64,000 nucleotides of DNA from PALSA-555 sp036521915 (GTDB lineage: Bacteria; Actinomycetota; Acidimicrobiia; IMCC26256; PALSA-555), in the NCBI GenBank assembly GCA_036521915.1, contig DATDGU010000111.1, positions 1-64,000 of the forward strand, read 5' to 3'. Every line of letters begins with the position of its first letter. Positions within the stretch are counted from its first letter, which is position 1. Positions 44,325-53,674 of this stretch are shown piece after piece. Position numbers and translations under genes: made by a program. Below the pieces are notes generated by a model. The model was not told the origin of the DNA and searched no databases. It saw only the letters and a list, made by a program, of their open reading frames with translations.

Positions 44325-45965
44325 CTAGCTCTTGCTGACGTCGAGCAGCGGGATGCGCCCGTAGGAGAACAGCGGCCTGCCCCCACCGTTCGGGAGTGGT
44401 GGGAAGCCGATGGTCACACTGGACGCGTACCCGATCGTCCAGTTCACGTAGTACTCGGGGATCATGTAGTCCCGCTGCGCCATCACCTTGTTCAGCTGCT
44501 GGTAGATCGGGGTGGCCTGGGCGGTCGTCGTCGCGGCGCGCCCCTGGTCGAGCAGCGACTGGACCTGCGGGTCGTCGAACTCACCGAAGTTCGTGAGGTA
44601 GCCGAGCTTCGGGCTGGCGAACCACACGTAGGTGTCCGCGTCGCTCAGGTTCGTGAACTCCCCGTAGAGGTTCCGCCAGGCGAGGATGTCGATCTGGCCG
44701 GCGAGCGCCTTGTTGATCAGGGTGGCCTGGTCGAACTGGGCGATCGTGACGTTGATGCCGGCCTTCGCGGCCTCCTCCTTGATGAGCTGCGCCTCGGCGC
44801 TGGCGTCCGGGTCCGTGGTCGTGCCGAGCACGACGTTGAACTGGCCGCCGAGCGCGGCCTTCGCCTGGGCGACGAGCTTCTGGGCCTTCGCCAGGTTGTA
44901 GGCCGGATAGCCCGCGTTGGCGAGATAGCCCGGGATGGCGCTGTCGAAGATGCCGTTCGCCACCTGGAAGAGGCCCTTGTTGCGGATCTGGTTGATCTCC
45001 ACCTTGTTGACGGCGGCGTTCATCGCGGTGCGGGCGATCTGCTGGTTGAACGGCGACTTGTTCGAGAGCAGCCACAGATGGACGATCTCGCGCGAGCCCG
45101 GGCCCTGAACGATCGTGTGGATCCCGCTCAGGCTCCGCAGGGCGTCGGACTCGAGCCCGCTGGACTGGTGGGTGATGTCGATCGAGCCGCCCTGCAGCTG
45201 GGTGTTGCGGGCCGGACCGTCCGGGATCGGGACGAAGGTGATCGAGTTCGCCTTCGGGTACCCGGGCTGCCAGTAGTCCGGGTTCTTCGTCACGACGGTC
45301 GACACGTTCTGGTTGTACGACTGGAGCTTGAACGGCCCGGTGCCGATCATGTCGGTCGAGCAGTTCCCGTTGATCTGCGCCGGCGCCATGATCCCAAAAC
45401 GGCCGGTCGAGTACAGGTACGCGGCGAACGCCGGGACCGGCGTCTTGAGGTTGACCTGCACGGTGAGCGGGTCGACGACGTTCACGCTCTGGATGAACCC
45501 GAGATAGATCGTGAACAGCGGCCCTTCCGCGGCGGCGACGCCGCCGGGCAGGGACGCGTAGGTGTCGAGGTTCAGCTTCACCGCGTTCGCGTCGAGCGCC
45601 TCGCCGTCCTGGAACTTGATGTTGGGCCGCAGCGCGATGGTCCACTGGGTGGAGTTCGCGTTCGGCGTGACCGACTTGGCGAGGTACGGCACGGCGACGC
45701 CCTTGCTGTTGGGCACGGTGAGCGTGTCGTAGATCGCCGCGACGACCTGGATGCCCGAGATGGCCAGCTGGGCCCGGCTCAGGCAGTAGTCGGTGGTCTC
45801 GGCCTCGAGCCCGAACTTGATGTCGCCGCCACTCTTCTGGCCGCCGCGCGCCGCGCCCGCCGCGCCGCCGAGGGCGCTGACGGCGGTCCCCACCATCGCC
45901 GCGATGGCCACGATGGCGAGGACGCGGACGAGGCCGCGAGGTGCATGCCGGTGCCGATCGGCCAC
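44325..45965 (-). CDS. oppA: peptide ABC transporter substrate-binding protein (OppA-like)
   Basis: 546 residues of SBP family 5. A signal peptide (LVRVLAIVAIAAMVGTAVSALGGAAGA) precedes the mature domain, and the conserved pieces YDTLTVPN, SVTPNANSTQWTIALRPNIKFQDGEALDANAV and LYSTGRFGIMAPAQ are clear. No lipobox cysteine is obvious, so anchoring is uncertain; cysteines are few (DYCL, NGNCS). The GTG at 45965 lies behind GGGGGG; a longer reading would start far upstream without support. It is the first gene of opp and the expected most abundant product. Confidence 0.92.
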   Translation of the reverse strand: MADRHRHAPRGLVRVLAIVAIAAMVGTAVSALGGAAGAARGGQKSGGDIKFGLEAETTDYCLSRAQLAISGIQVVAAIYDTLTVPNSKGVAVPYLAKSVTPNANSTQWTIALRPNIKFQDGEALDANAVKLNLDTYASLPGGVAAAEGPLFTIYLGFIQSVNVVDPLTVQVNLKTPVPAFAAYLYSTGRFGIMAPAQINGNCSTDMIGTGPFKLQSYNQNVSTVVTKNPDYWQPGYPKANSITFVPIPDGPARNTQLQGGSIDITHQSSGLESDALRSLSGIHTIVQGPGSREIVHLWLLSNKSPFNQQIARTAMNAAVNKVEINQIRNKGLFQVANGIFDSAIPGYLANAGYPAYNLAKAQKLVAQAKAALGGQFNVVLGTTTDPDASAEAQLIKEEAAKAGINVTIAQFDQATLINKALAGQIDILAWRNLYGEFTNLSDADTYVWFASPKLGYLTNFGEFDDPQVQSLLDQGRAATTTAQATPIYQQLNKVMAQRDYMIPEYYVNWTIGYASSVTIGFPPLPNGGGRPLFSYGRIPLLDVSKS

Positions 45966-46153
45966 GTTGTTCCCCCCAGAACTGATGGGGCCTGCTTGCC
46001 CCTGGGCCGTGATGTGCGCCGTGGTGGGCCTGTGACGGCCGTCACGGTGTCGCCACTCTAGAAGCCCGCTCCGGGCTGTCAATGGCGGCGCGGCGCACTC
46101 TACCGGGGGGTAACCCCCACCTGTCGACGCCGTCCCAGGTACCGTCGGCCCCG

Positions 46154-46573
46154 ATGGGGCCGCGCTGGCTGCGGGTCAGCCCCTCGTGCCGGATCGATCG
46201 CGACGAGGTCGTGGTGCGGGTCACCCGCTCGGGGGGACCGGGCGGCCAGCACGCCAACACCTCCGACACCGCGGTCGAGGTCGCCTTCGACGTGGGCGCC
46301 TCCCGCTCCCTCGACGCCCGGCAGCGGGCTCGGCTGCTCGACCGGCTCGGCCCGGTCGTGCGGGCCCGCGCCGCGGACACCCGCTCGCAGGCCCGCAACC
46401 GCGACTTGGCGCTCGAGCGCCTCGCGGCGCGGCTCGCCGCCGGGCTGCGCTACCCGCGTCCGCGCCGCGCCACGGCGCCGTCCCGCGCCGCCCGCCAAGC
46501 CCGCGTCGACGCGAAGCGCCGCCGGGGCGACGTGAAGCGGGGCCGGGCCCGTCCGTCCCGCGACGAGACCTGA
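46154..46573 (+). CDS. arfB: peptide-chain-release-factor-like / ArfB (YaeJ) family protein
   Basis: 139 residues. The catalytic GGQ is in RSGGPGGQHANTSDTAVEV, and the strongly basic C-terminal tail (RQARVDAKRRRGDVKRGRARP) fits the mRNA-channel tail of ArfB, which rescues stalled ribosomes by hydrolysing peptidyl-tRNA without a codon. The ATG at 46154 is chosen because earlier in-frame residues lack family match. It is divergent from oppA and 12 bases before the next membrane gene. Confidence 0.84.
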   Translation: MGPRWLRVSPSCRIDRDEVVVRVTRSGGPGGQHANTSDTAVEVAFDVGASRSLDARQRARLLDRLGPVVRARAADTRSQARNRDLALERLAARLAAGLRYPRPRRATAPSRAARQARVDAKRRRGDVKRGRARPSRDET

Positions 46574-46585
46574 GAGGCTGCGACC

Positions 46586-47683
46586 GTGCACGTCGTCGTC
46601 GCCGTCCTCCTCTCGATCCTCGGGGTCCTGCTCATCCTCGTCGTCTTCGACTCGGCGCTGCGGACCTTCGTCCTGCCTCGCGGGGTCGTGACGCTCCTGA
46701 CCCGGACGTTCTTCACCAGCCTGCGGAAGGTGTTCGACGTCTTCGCGCGCGAGAGCCGGACCTACGAGGCGCGCGACAGCGTGATGGCCCTCTACGGGCC
46801 GCTCGGGCTCTTCGGGCTCGTGTTCACGTGGATGACGATCGTCATCCTGGGCTTCGCGCTCATCTACAAGGGTGCGCTCCAGGTCGGGACATGGCACCGG
46901 GCGTTCGAGCTGTCAGGGTCCTCGTTCTTCACGCTCGGCTTCGTCGGCGTCCCGCCGGGCATCCCGAGCTACTGCCTCGTGTTCATCGAGGCCGGGTCGG
47001 GCCTCGGGCTCCTCGCGCTCCTCATCGCCTACCTGCCGACGATCTACGGCGCGTTCTCGCGCCGGGAGCTCGCCGTGGCGAAGCTGGCCACCCGCGCGGG
47101 CACCCCGCCGAGCGCCATCGACCTGCTCACCCGGTACCACGCCATCGGCTGGACCGACCAGCTCCCCGCGCTCTGGGAGCAGTGGGAGGAGTGGTTCGCC
47201 GACATTGCCGAGACGCACACGTCGCTCGGCGTGCTCACGTTCTTCCGCTCGCCCAACCCCGACCGGTCCTGGGTCACCGCGGCCGGCGCCCTCCTGGACG
47301 CGGCGTCGCTGGCCCAGTCGACGCTCGCCATCCCCTGGTCGCCGCAGGCCGGGCTGTGCATCCGCGCCGGGACGATTGCGCTGCGCGAGATCGCCTCCTT
47401 CTTCGGTGTCCCGTTCGACCCCGACCCCCGCCCCGACGACGCGATCAGCATCGCCCGCTCGGAGTGGGACGACGCCTACGTGCGCCTCGGCGGCGCCGGC
47501 GTGCCGGTCCGGCCCGACCGCAACCGGGCCTGGCGCGACTTCGCCGGCTGGCGGGTCAACTACGACGCCGTGCTGCTCGGCATGGCCGGCATCACGATGG
47601 CGCCGTACGCGCCGTGGTCCTCGGACCGCTCCCTGCGGTACCGGGCGCGCCTCGTCCGGCGCCGCACCCCGACGACCGGCTGA
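46586..47683 (+). CDS. membrane protein, ion-channel-like N-terminus
   Basis: 365 residues. Hydrophobic segments lie at about 3-22, 70-92 and 128-150. A pore-loop-like stretch (HRAFELSGSSFFTLGFVG) stands between the second and third segments and resembles a channel selectivity filter, but lacks the canonical TVGYGD. The remaining ~215 residues are soluble and helical, with no known motif that I recognise. GTG start at 46586. Function is open; ion channel is only a suggestion. Confidence 0.6.
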   Translation: MHVVVAVLLSILGVLLILVVFDSALRTFVLPRGVVTLLTRTFFTSLRKVFDVFARESRTYEARDSVMALYGPLGLFGLVFTWMTIVILGFALIYKGALQVGTWHRAFELSGSSFFTLGFVGVPPGIPSYCLVFIEAGSGLGLLALLIAYLPTIYGAFSRRELAVAKLATRAGTPPSAIDLLTRYHAIGWTDQLPALWEQWEEWFADIAETHTSLGVLTFFRSPNPDRSWVTAAGALLDAASLAQSTLAIPWSPQAGLCIRAGTIALREIASFFGVPFDPDPRPDDAISIARSEWDDAYVRLGGAGVPVRPDRNRAWRDFAGWRVNYDAVLLGMAGITMAPYAPWSSDRSLRYRARLVRRRTPTTG

Positions 47684-47796
47684 CCCGCGGCCGCGGCGCG
47701 CGGCCGAGTGCCCGCGAGCCACCCGGACCTGACATCTGCGTCAGGGGACATGTGGCTAGAGTGCCGGGAATCGTCGGTCGACTGGGGGGAGTACCG

Positions 47797-49182
47797 ATGC
47801 GCTGGAACAGGTCCGTGCGGGCGATGACCGTCGCGGTGGTCGCCGCCGCACTGAGCCTGGCGGTGGCCGCGAGCCCCGTGGGCGCGCAGAGCAGCAGCGC
47901 CAACGGACGACCCGGCGTCACGGCCACGACGATCAAGGTGGGCGGCGTGGCCGGGGTGACGAACCCCGTCGGCCAGCCGTACGCCTCCGGCTTCGACGGC
48001 CTCCAGGCGTACTTCAACTACATCAACGGCAAGGGCGGGGTCTTCGGCCGCAAGTTCCAGCTCGTCGCCAAGCTCGACGACCAGTCGCGCGCGTCCCAGA
48101 ACGTCGAGGAGTCGCGCTCGCTCGTCGAGGAGGACCACGTCTTCGCGGTCGCGCCGGTGGTCACCCAGATCTTCGCCGGAGCGAGCTACCTGGCGGGCAA
48201 GGGCGTCCCGACGTTCGGCTGGAACATCGACACCGGCTGGCAGACCGGCTACCCGACCCCGGGCGCGATCAGCCCGACGGGCGGGATGGGTGCGGCGAAC
48301 CTCTTCGGTGAGAAGGGCTCCTACCTCTGCTTAGTGTGCGCGTCGGAGGCGTCCCCCTACATCGCCCAGCAGGTCGGCGCGAAGAACGTCGCCATCCTCG
48401 CCTACACGGCGTCGCAGTCGGCGCAGTGCGCGCAGGGCACGGAGGCCGGCCTCAAGAAGTACGGGTTCAACGTGGCCCTGGTCGACACGAGCCTGGCGTT
48501 CGGGTTCACCGACCTCGGCTCGGACATCGACCAGATGAAGGCGAAGAATGTGCAGTTCGTCAGCACGTGCATGGACGTCGGGGGTGAGGTGGCCGTCGCC
48601 CAGGACCTCCAACGGGCCGGGCTGACGAGCGTGAAGTTCTACGCGCCCCAGGGCTACGACCCCGGCACGCTGTCCAAGTACGGCCAGGAGCTCGACGGCA
48701 TCTACTTCGGGATCGACTTCGTGCCCTTCGAGGACGCGAGCCAGTTCCCGGAGATGCAGCTCTTCATGAAGTACATGAACGCCGAGCACAAGCCGATCAA
48801 CGAGCAGGCCCTCTCGGGGTGGATCAACGGCGACCTGCTCTACAAGGGCATCAAGAAGGCCGGGAAGGACTTCACCCAGGCCTCGGTCGTCTCCGCGATC
48901 AACGGCTTCAACGGCTACACGGCGAACGGCCTGCGGCCACCGATCAACTGGTCCTTCGACGGCCACGGGCCGGGGACGGAGGCCTGCACCGCCTACGTGG
49001 AGGTCGTGAACGGCAAGTTCGTGCCGCAGTTCGGGAAGCCCGGGCAGCCGTTCGTGTGCACGCGCGACAACCCGCTCCCGGACACGCTGGACTCGTCGAC
49101 CGTCTACTACCGGCCGCCGCTGGCCGGCGAGACGCTGCCGCCCACCGCGACGGTCCCGTCGACGTCGCCGCCACAGCCATAG
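47797..49182 (+). CDS. branched-chain amino acid-type ABC transporter substrate-binding protein
   Basis: 461 residues. Signal peptide (MTVAVVAAALSLAVAASPVGA) and then the periplasmic type I fold: TTIKVGGVAGVTNPVG, YFNYINGKGGVFGRKFQLVAKLDD, a conserved EDHVFAVAPVVTQ, and later GYDPGTLSKYG. The proline-rich tail (TVPSTSPPQP) is unusual. ATG at 47797 with GGGGGGAG just before. Genes for the permeases and ATPases follow directly, so this is a complete Liv-like system; the substrate may be an amino acid, amide or aromatic acid. Confidence 0.9.
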   Translation: MRWNRSVRAMTVAVVAAALSLAVAASPVGAQSSSANGRPGVTATTIKVGGVAGVTNPVGQPYASGFDGLQAYFNYINGKGGVFGRKFQLVAKLDDQSRASQNVEESRSLVEEDHVFAVAPVVTQIFAGASYLAGKGVPTFGWNIDTGWQTGYPTPGAISPTGGMGAANLFGEKGSYLCLVCASEASPYIAQQVGAKNVAILAYTASQSAQCAQGTEAGLKKYGFNVALVDTSLAFGFTDLGSDIDQMKAKNVQFVSTCMDVGGEVAVAQDLQRAGLTSVKFYAPQGYDPGTLSKYGQELDGIYFGIDFVPFEDASQFPEMQLFMKYMNAEHKPINEQALSGWINGDLLYKGIKKAGKDFTQASVVSAINGFNGYTANGLRPPINWSFDGHGPGTEACTAYVEVVNGKFVPQFGKPGQPFVCTRDNPLPDTLDSSTVYYRPPLAGETLPPTATVPSTSPPQP

Positions 49183-49235
49183 CGGGGCGGGGCACCCTGT
49201 AAGGAGAACAACCGAGACCGGAGTCCGACGAGCTC

Positions 49236-52052
49236 GTGGGTCAAGTCCCGGCGTGGCTGATCGAAGGGATCCCCTTCGGTTGCGTCTACGCGCTCATCGC
49301 CATCGGGATCGTCCTCACCTATAAGACGACCGGGGTCTTCAACTTCGCGTTCGCCGCCCAGGCTTTCGTGGCCGCGGCGGTGTACGTGGAGATGGTCGAG
49401 GTCCACGGCGACCCGCGCTGGCTGGGCCTCGTAGTCGCGATCCTCATCGTGTCGCCGCTCTTGGGGCTGGCGTTCGACCGGTTCCTGTTCCGCGCCATGC
49501 GCACGAGCGGGTGGCAGGTGAAGCTCGTCGTGGTGCTCGGCATGTTCATCGCCTTGCCCCAGATCGTCCTCGACTTCATCAGCGGCCAGCAGCCGGTGCC
49601 GGTGACGGTGCGGTCGAGCATCCCACCAATGCTCGGGATCAACGCCCCGGGCTTCAACATCGGGACCCACTTCGTGTCGTGGGACTTCGCGTTGGCGGCG
49701 ATCGTCACCGTGGTCACCGTGCTGATCCTCGGGTTCATCTTCCGGTACACCGCGATCGGGCTGCAGATGCGAGCGGTCGTCGAGAGCCCCCGCATGGTCG
49801 AGCTGGCGGGGGTGAACTCGGAGCGGGTGAGCGCGGTGGCCTGGATGCTCTCGAGCGTCATGGCGGGCATCGCCGGCGTGATCCTCGCCACGCTGGCCCA
49901 GACGCTGAACGCGAACGTCTTCACGCTGCTGCTCGTCATCACGATCGCTGCGGCGGCGTGCGGGCGCCTCACGAGCATCCCGGTGACGTTCTTCGCCGGC
50001 ATCGCGCTCGGCGTCGCGGACCGGGCGCTGCCCGACATCCTCCAGAGCTGGTTCGGGGTGAGCTCGGCGAGCGAGCTGGCGAAGGACCTGCGGCCGTCGC
50101 TGCCGTTCCTGCTGCTGTTCCTCATCCTCGTGCTCGTCAAGTCGATCCGGTCGCGGCGCGAAGCGGCGGACCCGCTCGCGGGCGTCGACCCGCCGCCGCC
50201 GGCGATGGCGCACACCTACAAGACGCCCGAGCTCGAGCGGCTCACGAAGATCATCTTCCCGATCTTCATCGGCGGGTTCGTCCTGGTGATGCTGACGATC
50301 GTCAGCGGCCTGTGGGTGTTCCGCATCACCGACGGGCTGACGCTCGCCGTCACGTTCCTCTCGATCACGATCATCACCGGGTTCGCCGGACAGATCTCGC
50401 TCGCCCAGGCGACGTTCGCCGGGATCGGAGGGTTCACCGCGGCCGACCTCGCCGTCGATCACGGGATCCCGATCCTGGTCGGGGTGCTCATCGGCGCGGT
50501 CGTCGCCGCCGCGGTCGGCGCCCTCTTCTCGCTGCCCGCCCTGCGCCTCGGCGGCATCTACCTGACGCTCGCGACCTTGGCCTTCGGGCTCATGGTCGAG
50601 AACGTCGTCTTCAACCGACCAGAGATCTCCAACGGCACGGCCGGGATCCATGTGCCGCGCCCCGACTTCGCGACGACGGACCGCTCCTTCTTCCTGCTCA
50701 TCTTCGCGATCTTCGCCGTCGTCGGCTTCGGCGTGATCTTGATACGCAAGGGGACGACCGGACGATTCTTCCTGGCGATCCGCGGCAGCGAGACCGCCGC
50801 GGCGTCGATCGGCATCAACGCGACCGCGCTGCGCGTCACGCTCTTCGCCACGTCGGCCGCGGTGGCGGGCATCGGCGGTGGGCTCATCGCGATGTCGGGA
50901 CAGGACGTGCGCGTCGGGGACGCCCCGACGTTCCCCACGATCCTCGGCATCGCGTGGGTGGTGCTCGTCGTCACCCTCGGCTCGCGCACGGTGGACGGCG
51001 CGGTGAACGCGGGGATCAGCTTCGTCGTGTTCCAGTGGCTGCTCGAGGACGGCCTGCACCTGACGCCGGGGATCTTCCTGATCCTCTTCGGCCTCGGGGC
51101 GATCACCTACGCCCGTCACCCCGAGGGGATCGTCGAGTACCAGACCCGCAAGAGCCTCGTCGAGATGGCCCGGGCCCGGGCGCTCGCCGTGCGCGCGAAG
51201 GGCCTTGCCGCCCGACACGAGCTCCCCGAGACCTACACGCGGGTCGCGCGCGTCGTCGTGCCGATCGCGGCCGGCCCCGCCCTGTACCTCGTGTACCTGC
51301 TCGTCCGCACCGGGACGCAGCTCGACGCCACGATCGTCGGCTCGCCGCCGTTCGTCCGGACGATCGGGCACTGGGCCGACGTGCACAGCCGCACGCTGCT
51401 GCCGTTCGTGCTGCCGAGCGTCGCGTTCCTGCTCGTGTGGATGCTGTGGGCCGACCGGGGCCTCGCCCGTCAGCGGGCCGACCGCCGTGGGCCGTACGTG
51501 TTCGTCGGCGGGGCCGCGCTCGGCGCGCTGCTCGGCTGGATGATGCACAGCAACGGCCACGTGTCGGTCTTCGGGGCGCACTGGAACCTCTCCGGCACGT
51601 TCCTGCTCACCCAGGTGTGGGGTGACCTGCCGGGCAGCACCACCGACTGCGTCCTCCTCGGCACGATCGTCGGCGCGGCCGCGGTCATGTTCCTGTGGCT
51701 GCCGTCGCAGGTCCAGCGGGTCGCGAAGGCGAAGGGATGGCTCGAGGCGCCGCTCACCTGGAAGGACGGCCGGGTCCCGGCCGGCATGGTGATCATCGGC
51801 GTCTACCTCTTCACCCGGCTGAAGACGGCGACGCCGCCGAGCGGCTGGCCGGTCGCGATCGTCGCCATCGCGCTGACGATCGTGTGGCTCCAGTTCGTGG
51901 CGAGCCTCCAGGGCGCGATCAACGAGCTGGCGATCGGCAACGAGGGGGAGACCCGCCGCATCGCCGAGGGCCTCGGCCGGCCCGAGACCGGCCTGACCGC
52001 GCCCGCCGCGCTCCCCGAGCCGGTCCCGGCGCCCGCGGGGGGCAGCGAGTGA
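49236..52052 (+). CDS. fused LivH-LivM permease with extra C-terminal membrane domain
   Basis: 938 residues. Residues 1-300 are LivH-type (IPFGCVYALIAIGIVLTYKTTGVFNFAF), 330-640 are LivM-type (VFRITDGLTLAVTF, GYLGQI-like GFAGQISLAQATFAGIGG), and about 680-915 form an added part with roughly six membrane segments (PIAAGPALYLVYLLVRTG, LLPFVLPSVAFLLVWML, YVFVGGAALGALLGWM). In most bacteria LivH and LivM are separate. GTG start at 49236. The stop overlaps the GTG of the ATPase gene. The hydrophilic end (NEGETRRIAEGLG) is acidic. Confidence 0.88.
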   Translation: MGQVPAWLIEGIPFGCVYALIAIGIVLTYKTTGVFNFAFAAQAFVAAAVYVEMVEVHGDPRWLGLVVAILIVSPLLGLAFDRFLFRAMRTSGWQVKLVVVLGMFIALPQIVLDFISGQQPVPVTVRSSIPPMLGINAPGFNIGTHFVSWDFALAAIVTVVTVLILGFIFRYTAIGLQMRAVVESPRMVELAGVNSERVSAVAWMLSSVMAGIAGVILATLAQTLNANVFTLLLVITIAAAACGRLTSIPVTFFAGIALGVADRALPDILQSWFGVSSASELAKDLRPSLPFLLLFLILVLVKSIRSRREAADPLAGVDPPPPAMAHTYKTPELERLTKIIFPIFIGGFVLVMLTIVSGLWVFRITDGLTLAVTFLSITIITGFAGQISLAQATFAGIGGFTAADLAVDHGIPILVGVLIGAVVAAAVGALFSLPALRLGGIYLTLATLAFGLMVENVVFNRPEISNGTAGIHVPRPDFATTDRSFFLLIFAIFAVVGFGVILIRKGTTGRFFLAIRGSETAAASIGINATALRVTLFATSAAVAGIGGGLIAMSGQDVRVGDAPTFPTILGIAWVVLVVTLGSRTVDGAVNAGISFVVFQWLLEDGLHLTPGIFLILFGLGAITYARHPEGIVEYQTRKSLVEMARARALAVRAKGLAARHELPETYTRVARVVVPIAAGPALYLVYLLVRTGTQLDATIVGSPPFVRTIGHWADVHSRTLLPFVLPSVAFLLVWMLWADRGLARQRADRRGPYVFVGGAALGALLGWMMHSNGHVSVFGAHWNLSGTFLLTQVWGDLPGSTTDCVLLGTIVGAAAVMFLWLPSQVQRVAKAKGWLEAPLTWKDGRVPAGMVIIGVYLFTRLKTATPPSGWPVAIVAIALTIVWLQFVASLQGAINELAIGNEGETRRIAEGLGRPETGLTAPAALPEPVPAPAGGSE

Positions 52053-52855
52053 GCACCACGACGACGCCCGTGGACGCCACGTCGGGCACGACCCGCGCCC
52101 CGCTGCTGTCCGCCCGCGGGATCACGAAGCGGTTCTCAGGGATCAGCGCGCTGAGCGAGGTCGACTGCGACGTCCACCCCGGCGAGATGGTCGGGCTGAT
52201 CGGCCCGAACGGCGCCGGGAAGACGACGTTCTTCAACTGCCTGCTCGGCATGCTGCGCCCCGAGGGCGGGAGCGTCCACTTCGACGGCCGCGACATCACC
52301 CGCATGCCGATCCACCGGCGGGCCCGGCTCGGGATCGGCCGCACGTTCCAGCGCCTCGAGCTGTTCTCGGGGATGACGGTCCGCGAGCACTTCCTCGTGA
52401 CCGAGCGGGCCCGGAACCGCAGCGGCAGCCTCTGGAAGGACCTCCTCAACCTCTCGAAGCCGACGGCCCAGGAGCAGGCCCTCGCGCAGCGGATGCTCGA
52501 GATCCTCAACCTCGAGGCCGAGGCCGACAAGCCTGTCGAGTCGCTGAGCCTCGGACGCGGCCGCCTCGTCGAGCTCGGCCGGGCGCTGATGACCCAGCCG
52601 AAGATGCTGCTCCTCGACGAGCCGTCCTCGGGCCTCGACGTGCGCGAGACGGCGAGCCTCGCCGAGCGTCTCGCCACCGTGCAGGCCGAGCACGACTTCG
52701 CCGTGCTGCTGGTCGAGCACGACGTCGAGATGGTGTCGAGCCTCGTCACCCGCCTCTACGTGCTCGACTTCGGGGAGCTCATCGCCAGCGGCGCGACGAA
52801 GGACGTCCTCGGCGACGCCGAGGTCCGCAAGGCCTACCTCGGAGACTTCGAATGA
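52049..52855 (+). CDS. livG: ABC transporter ATP-binding protein, LivG-type
   Basis: 268 residues. Walker A GPNGAGKTTFFN, LivG-type insert (GIGRTFQRLELFSGMTVREHFLV) and the signature LSLGRGRLVELGRAL, which departs from the canonical LSGGQ, plus Walker B MLLLDEPSSGLD are visible. The GTG at 52049 is in a GTGA overlap with the permease stop. It pairs with LivF in the complex. Confidence 0.91.
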   Translation: MSTTTTPVDATSGTTRAPLLSARGITKRFSGISALSEVDCDVHPGEMVGLIGPNGAGKTTFFNCLLGMLRPEGGSVHFDGRDITRMPIHRRARLGIGRTFQRLELFSGMTVREHFLVTERARNRSGSLWKDLLNLSKPTAQEQALAQRMLEILNLEAEADKPVESLSLGRGRLVELGRALMTQPKMLLLDEPSSGLDVRETASLAERLATVQAEHDFAVLLVEHDVEMVSSLVTRLYVLDFGELIASGATKDVLGDAEVRKAYLGDFE

Positions 52856-53616
52856 CGAGCGCCGCCGCGCCGCCGATCCTGGAGCTGCGCAACGTCGAGG
52901 CGAGCTACGGGCCGTTCCGGTCCCTTTTTGGGGTGTCGTTCTCGATCGCCGAGGGCGGGGTCACCGCGCTCCTCGGCGGCAACGGGTCGGGCAAGACCAC
53001 CGTCGTGCGGGTCTGCTCCGGGCTGCTGCACCCGATCGGCGGCCAGGTGTACTACCAGGGCGAGGACGTCACCCAGCTGCGCGCCTACCGGCTGTCTCGC
53101 CTCGGCGTCGTGCACGCCCCGGAGGGCCGCTCGGTGTTCGCGACGCTCTCCGTCGAGGACAACTTGAACCTCACGTTCCGCCAGGCGTTCGGGCGCAAGG
53201 GCTGCCACGGCGCGCTCGACCAGGCGTACAGCCTCTTCCCGCGCCTCGGCGAGCGGCGCCGCCAGCAGGCCGGGACGCTCTCCGGCGGGGAGCAGCGGAT
53301 GCTGTCCCTCGCCCGGGTGCTCGTCCGGTCCCCGAAGCTGCTCATCACCGACGAGCTGTCGCTCGGCCTGGCGCCGCTCATCATCGACGAGGTCTACGAG
53401 ACGCTCGCCACGATCCACGAGCACGGCACGGCGCTGCTCATCGTCGAGCAGCACATCCGCCAGGCGCTCATCCTCGCCGACCACGTCGTCGTCATGGGCA
53501 AGGGGAAGGTGAGCCTCTCCGGGCGCACCGAGGAGCTCGGCGACGTCGGGGAGCGGATCCTGCCCGCCATCCAGGGCGAGCGCCTCTCCGGCAACGGGGC
53601 CCAGCCCGGGTCCTGA
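52852..53616 (+). CDS. livF: ABC transporter ATP-binding protein, LivF-type
   Basis: 254 residues. Walker A GGNGSGKTTVVR, signature TLSGGEQRMLSLARV, Walker B LLITDELSLGLAP, where the usual DEP is DEL, and the D-loop follows. The ATG overlaps the livG stop (ATGA). The strong hairpin at 53623-53657 ends the operon. Confidence 0.92.
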   Translation: MTSAAAPPILELRNVEASYGPFRSLFGVSFSIAEGGVTALLGGNGSGKTTVVRVCSGLLHPIGGQVYYQGEDVTQLRAYRLSRLGVVHAPEGRSVFATLSVEDNLNLTFRQAFGRKGCHGALDQAYSLFPRLGERRRQQAGTLSGGEQRMLSLARVLVRSPKLLITDELSLGLAPLIIDEVYETLATIHEHGTALLIVEQHIRQALILADHVVVMGKGKVSLSGRTEELGDVGERILPAIQGERLSGNGAQPGS

Positions 53617-53622
53617 CGCGAC

Positions 53623-53657
53623 GACGCCGCCCCGGCCCGAAGGCGCGGGGCGGCGTC
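53623..53657. terminator. hairpin at the end of the liv operon
   Basis: A 12-bp perfect stem GACGCCGCCCCG / CGGGGCGGCGTC with an 11-base loop lies six bases past livF and before the convergent secreted-protein stop. It is likely a shared terminator; no T tract. Confidence 0.65.
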
Positions 53658-53674
53658 CGCCGGTCGAACGTCTG

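Noticed and set aside
46186..47796. Long plus-strand frame leading into the Liv binding protein
   Set aside because: It overlaps arfB and the membrane gene in another frame and has low-complexity Arg/Pro content; the signal peptide start at 47797 is far better.
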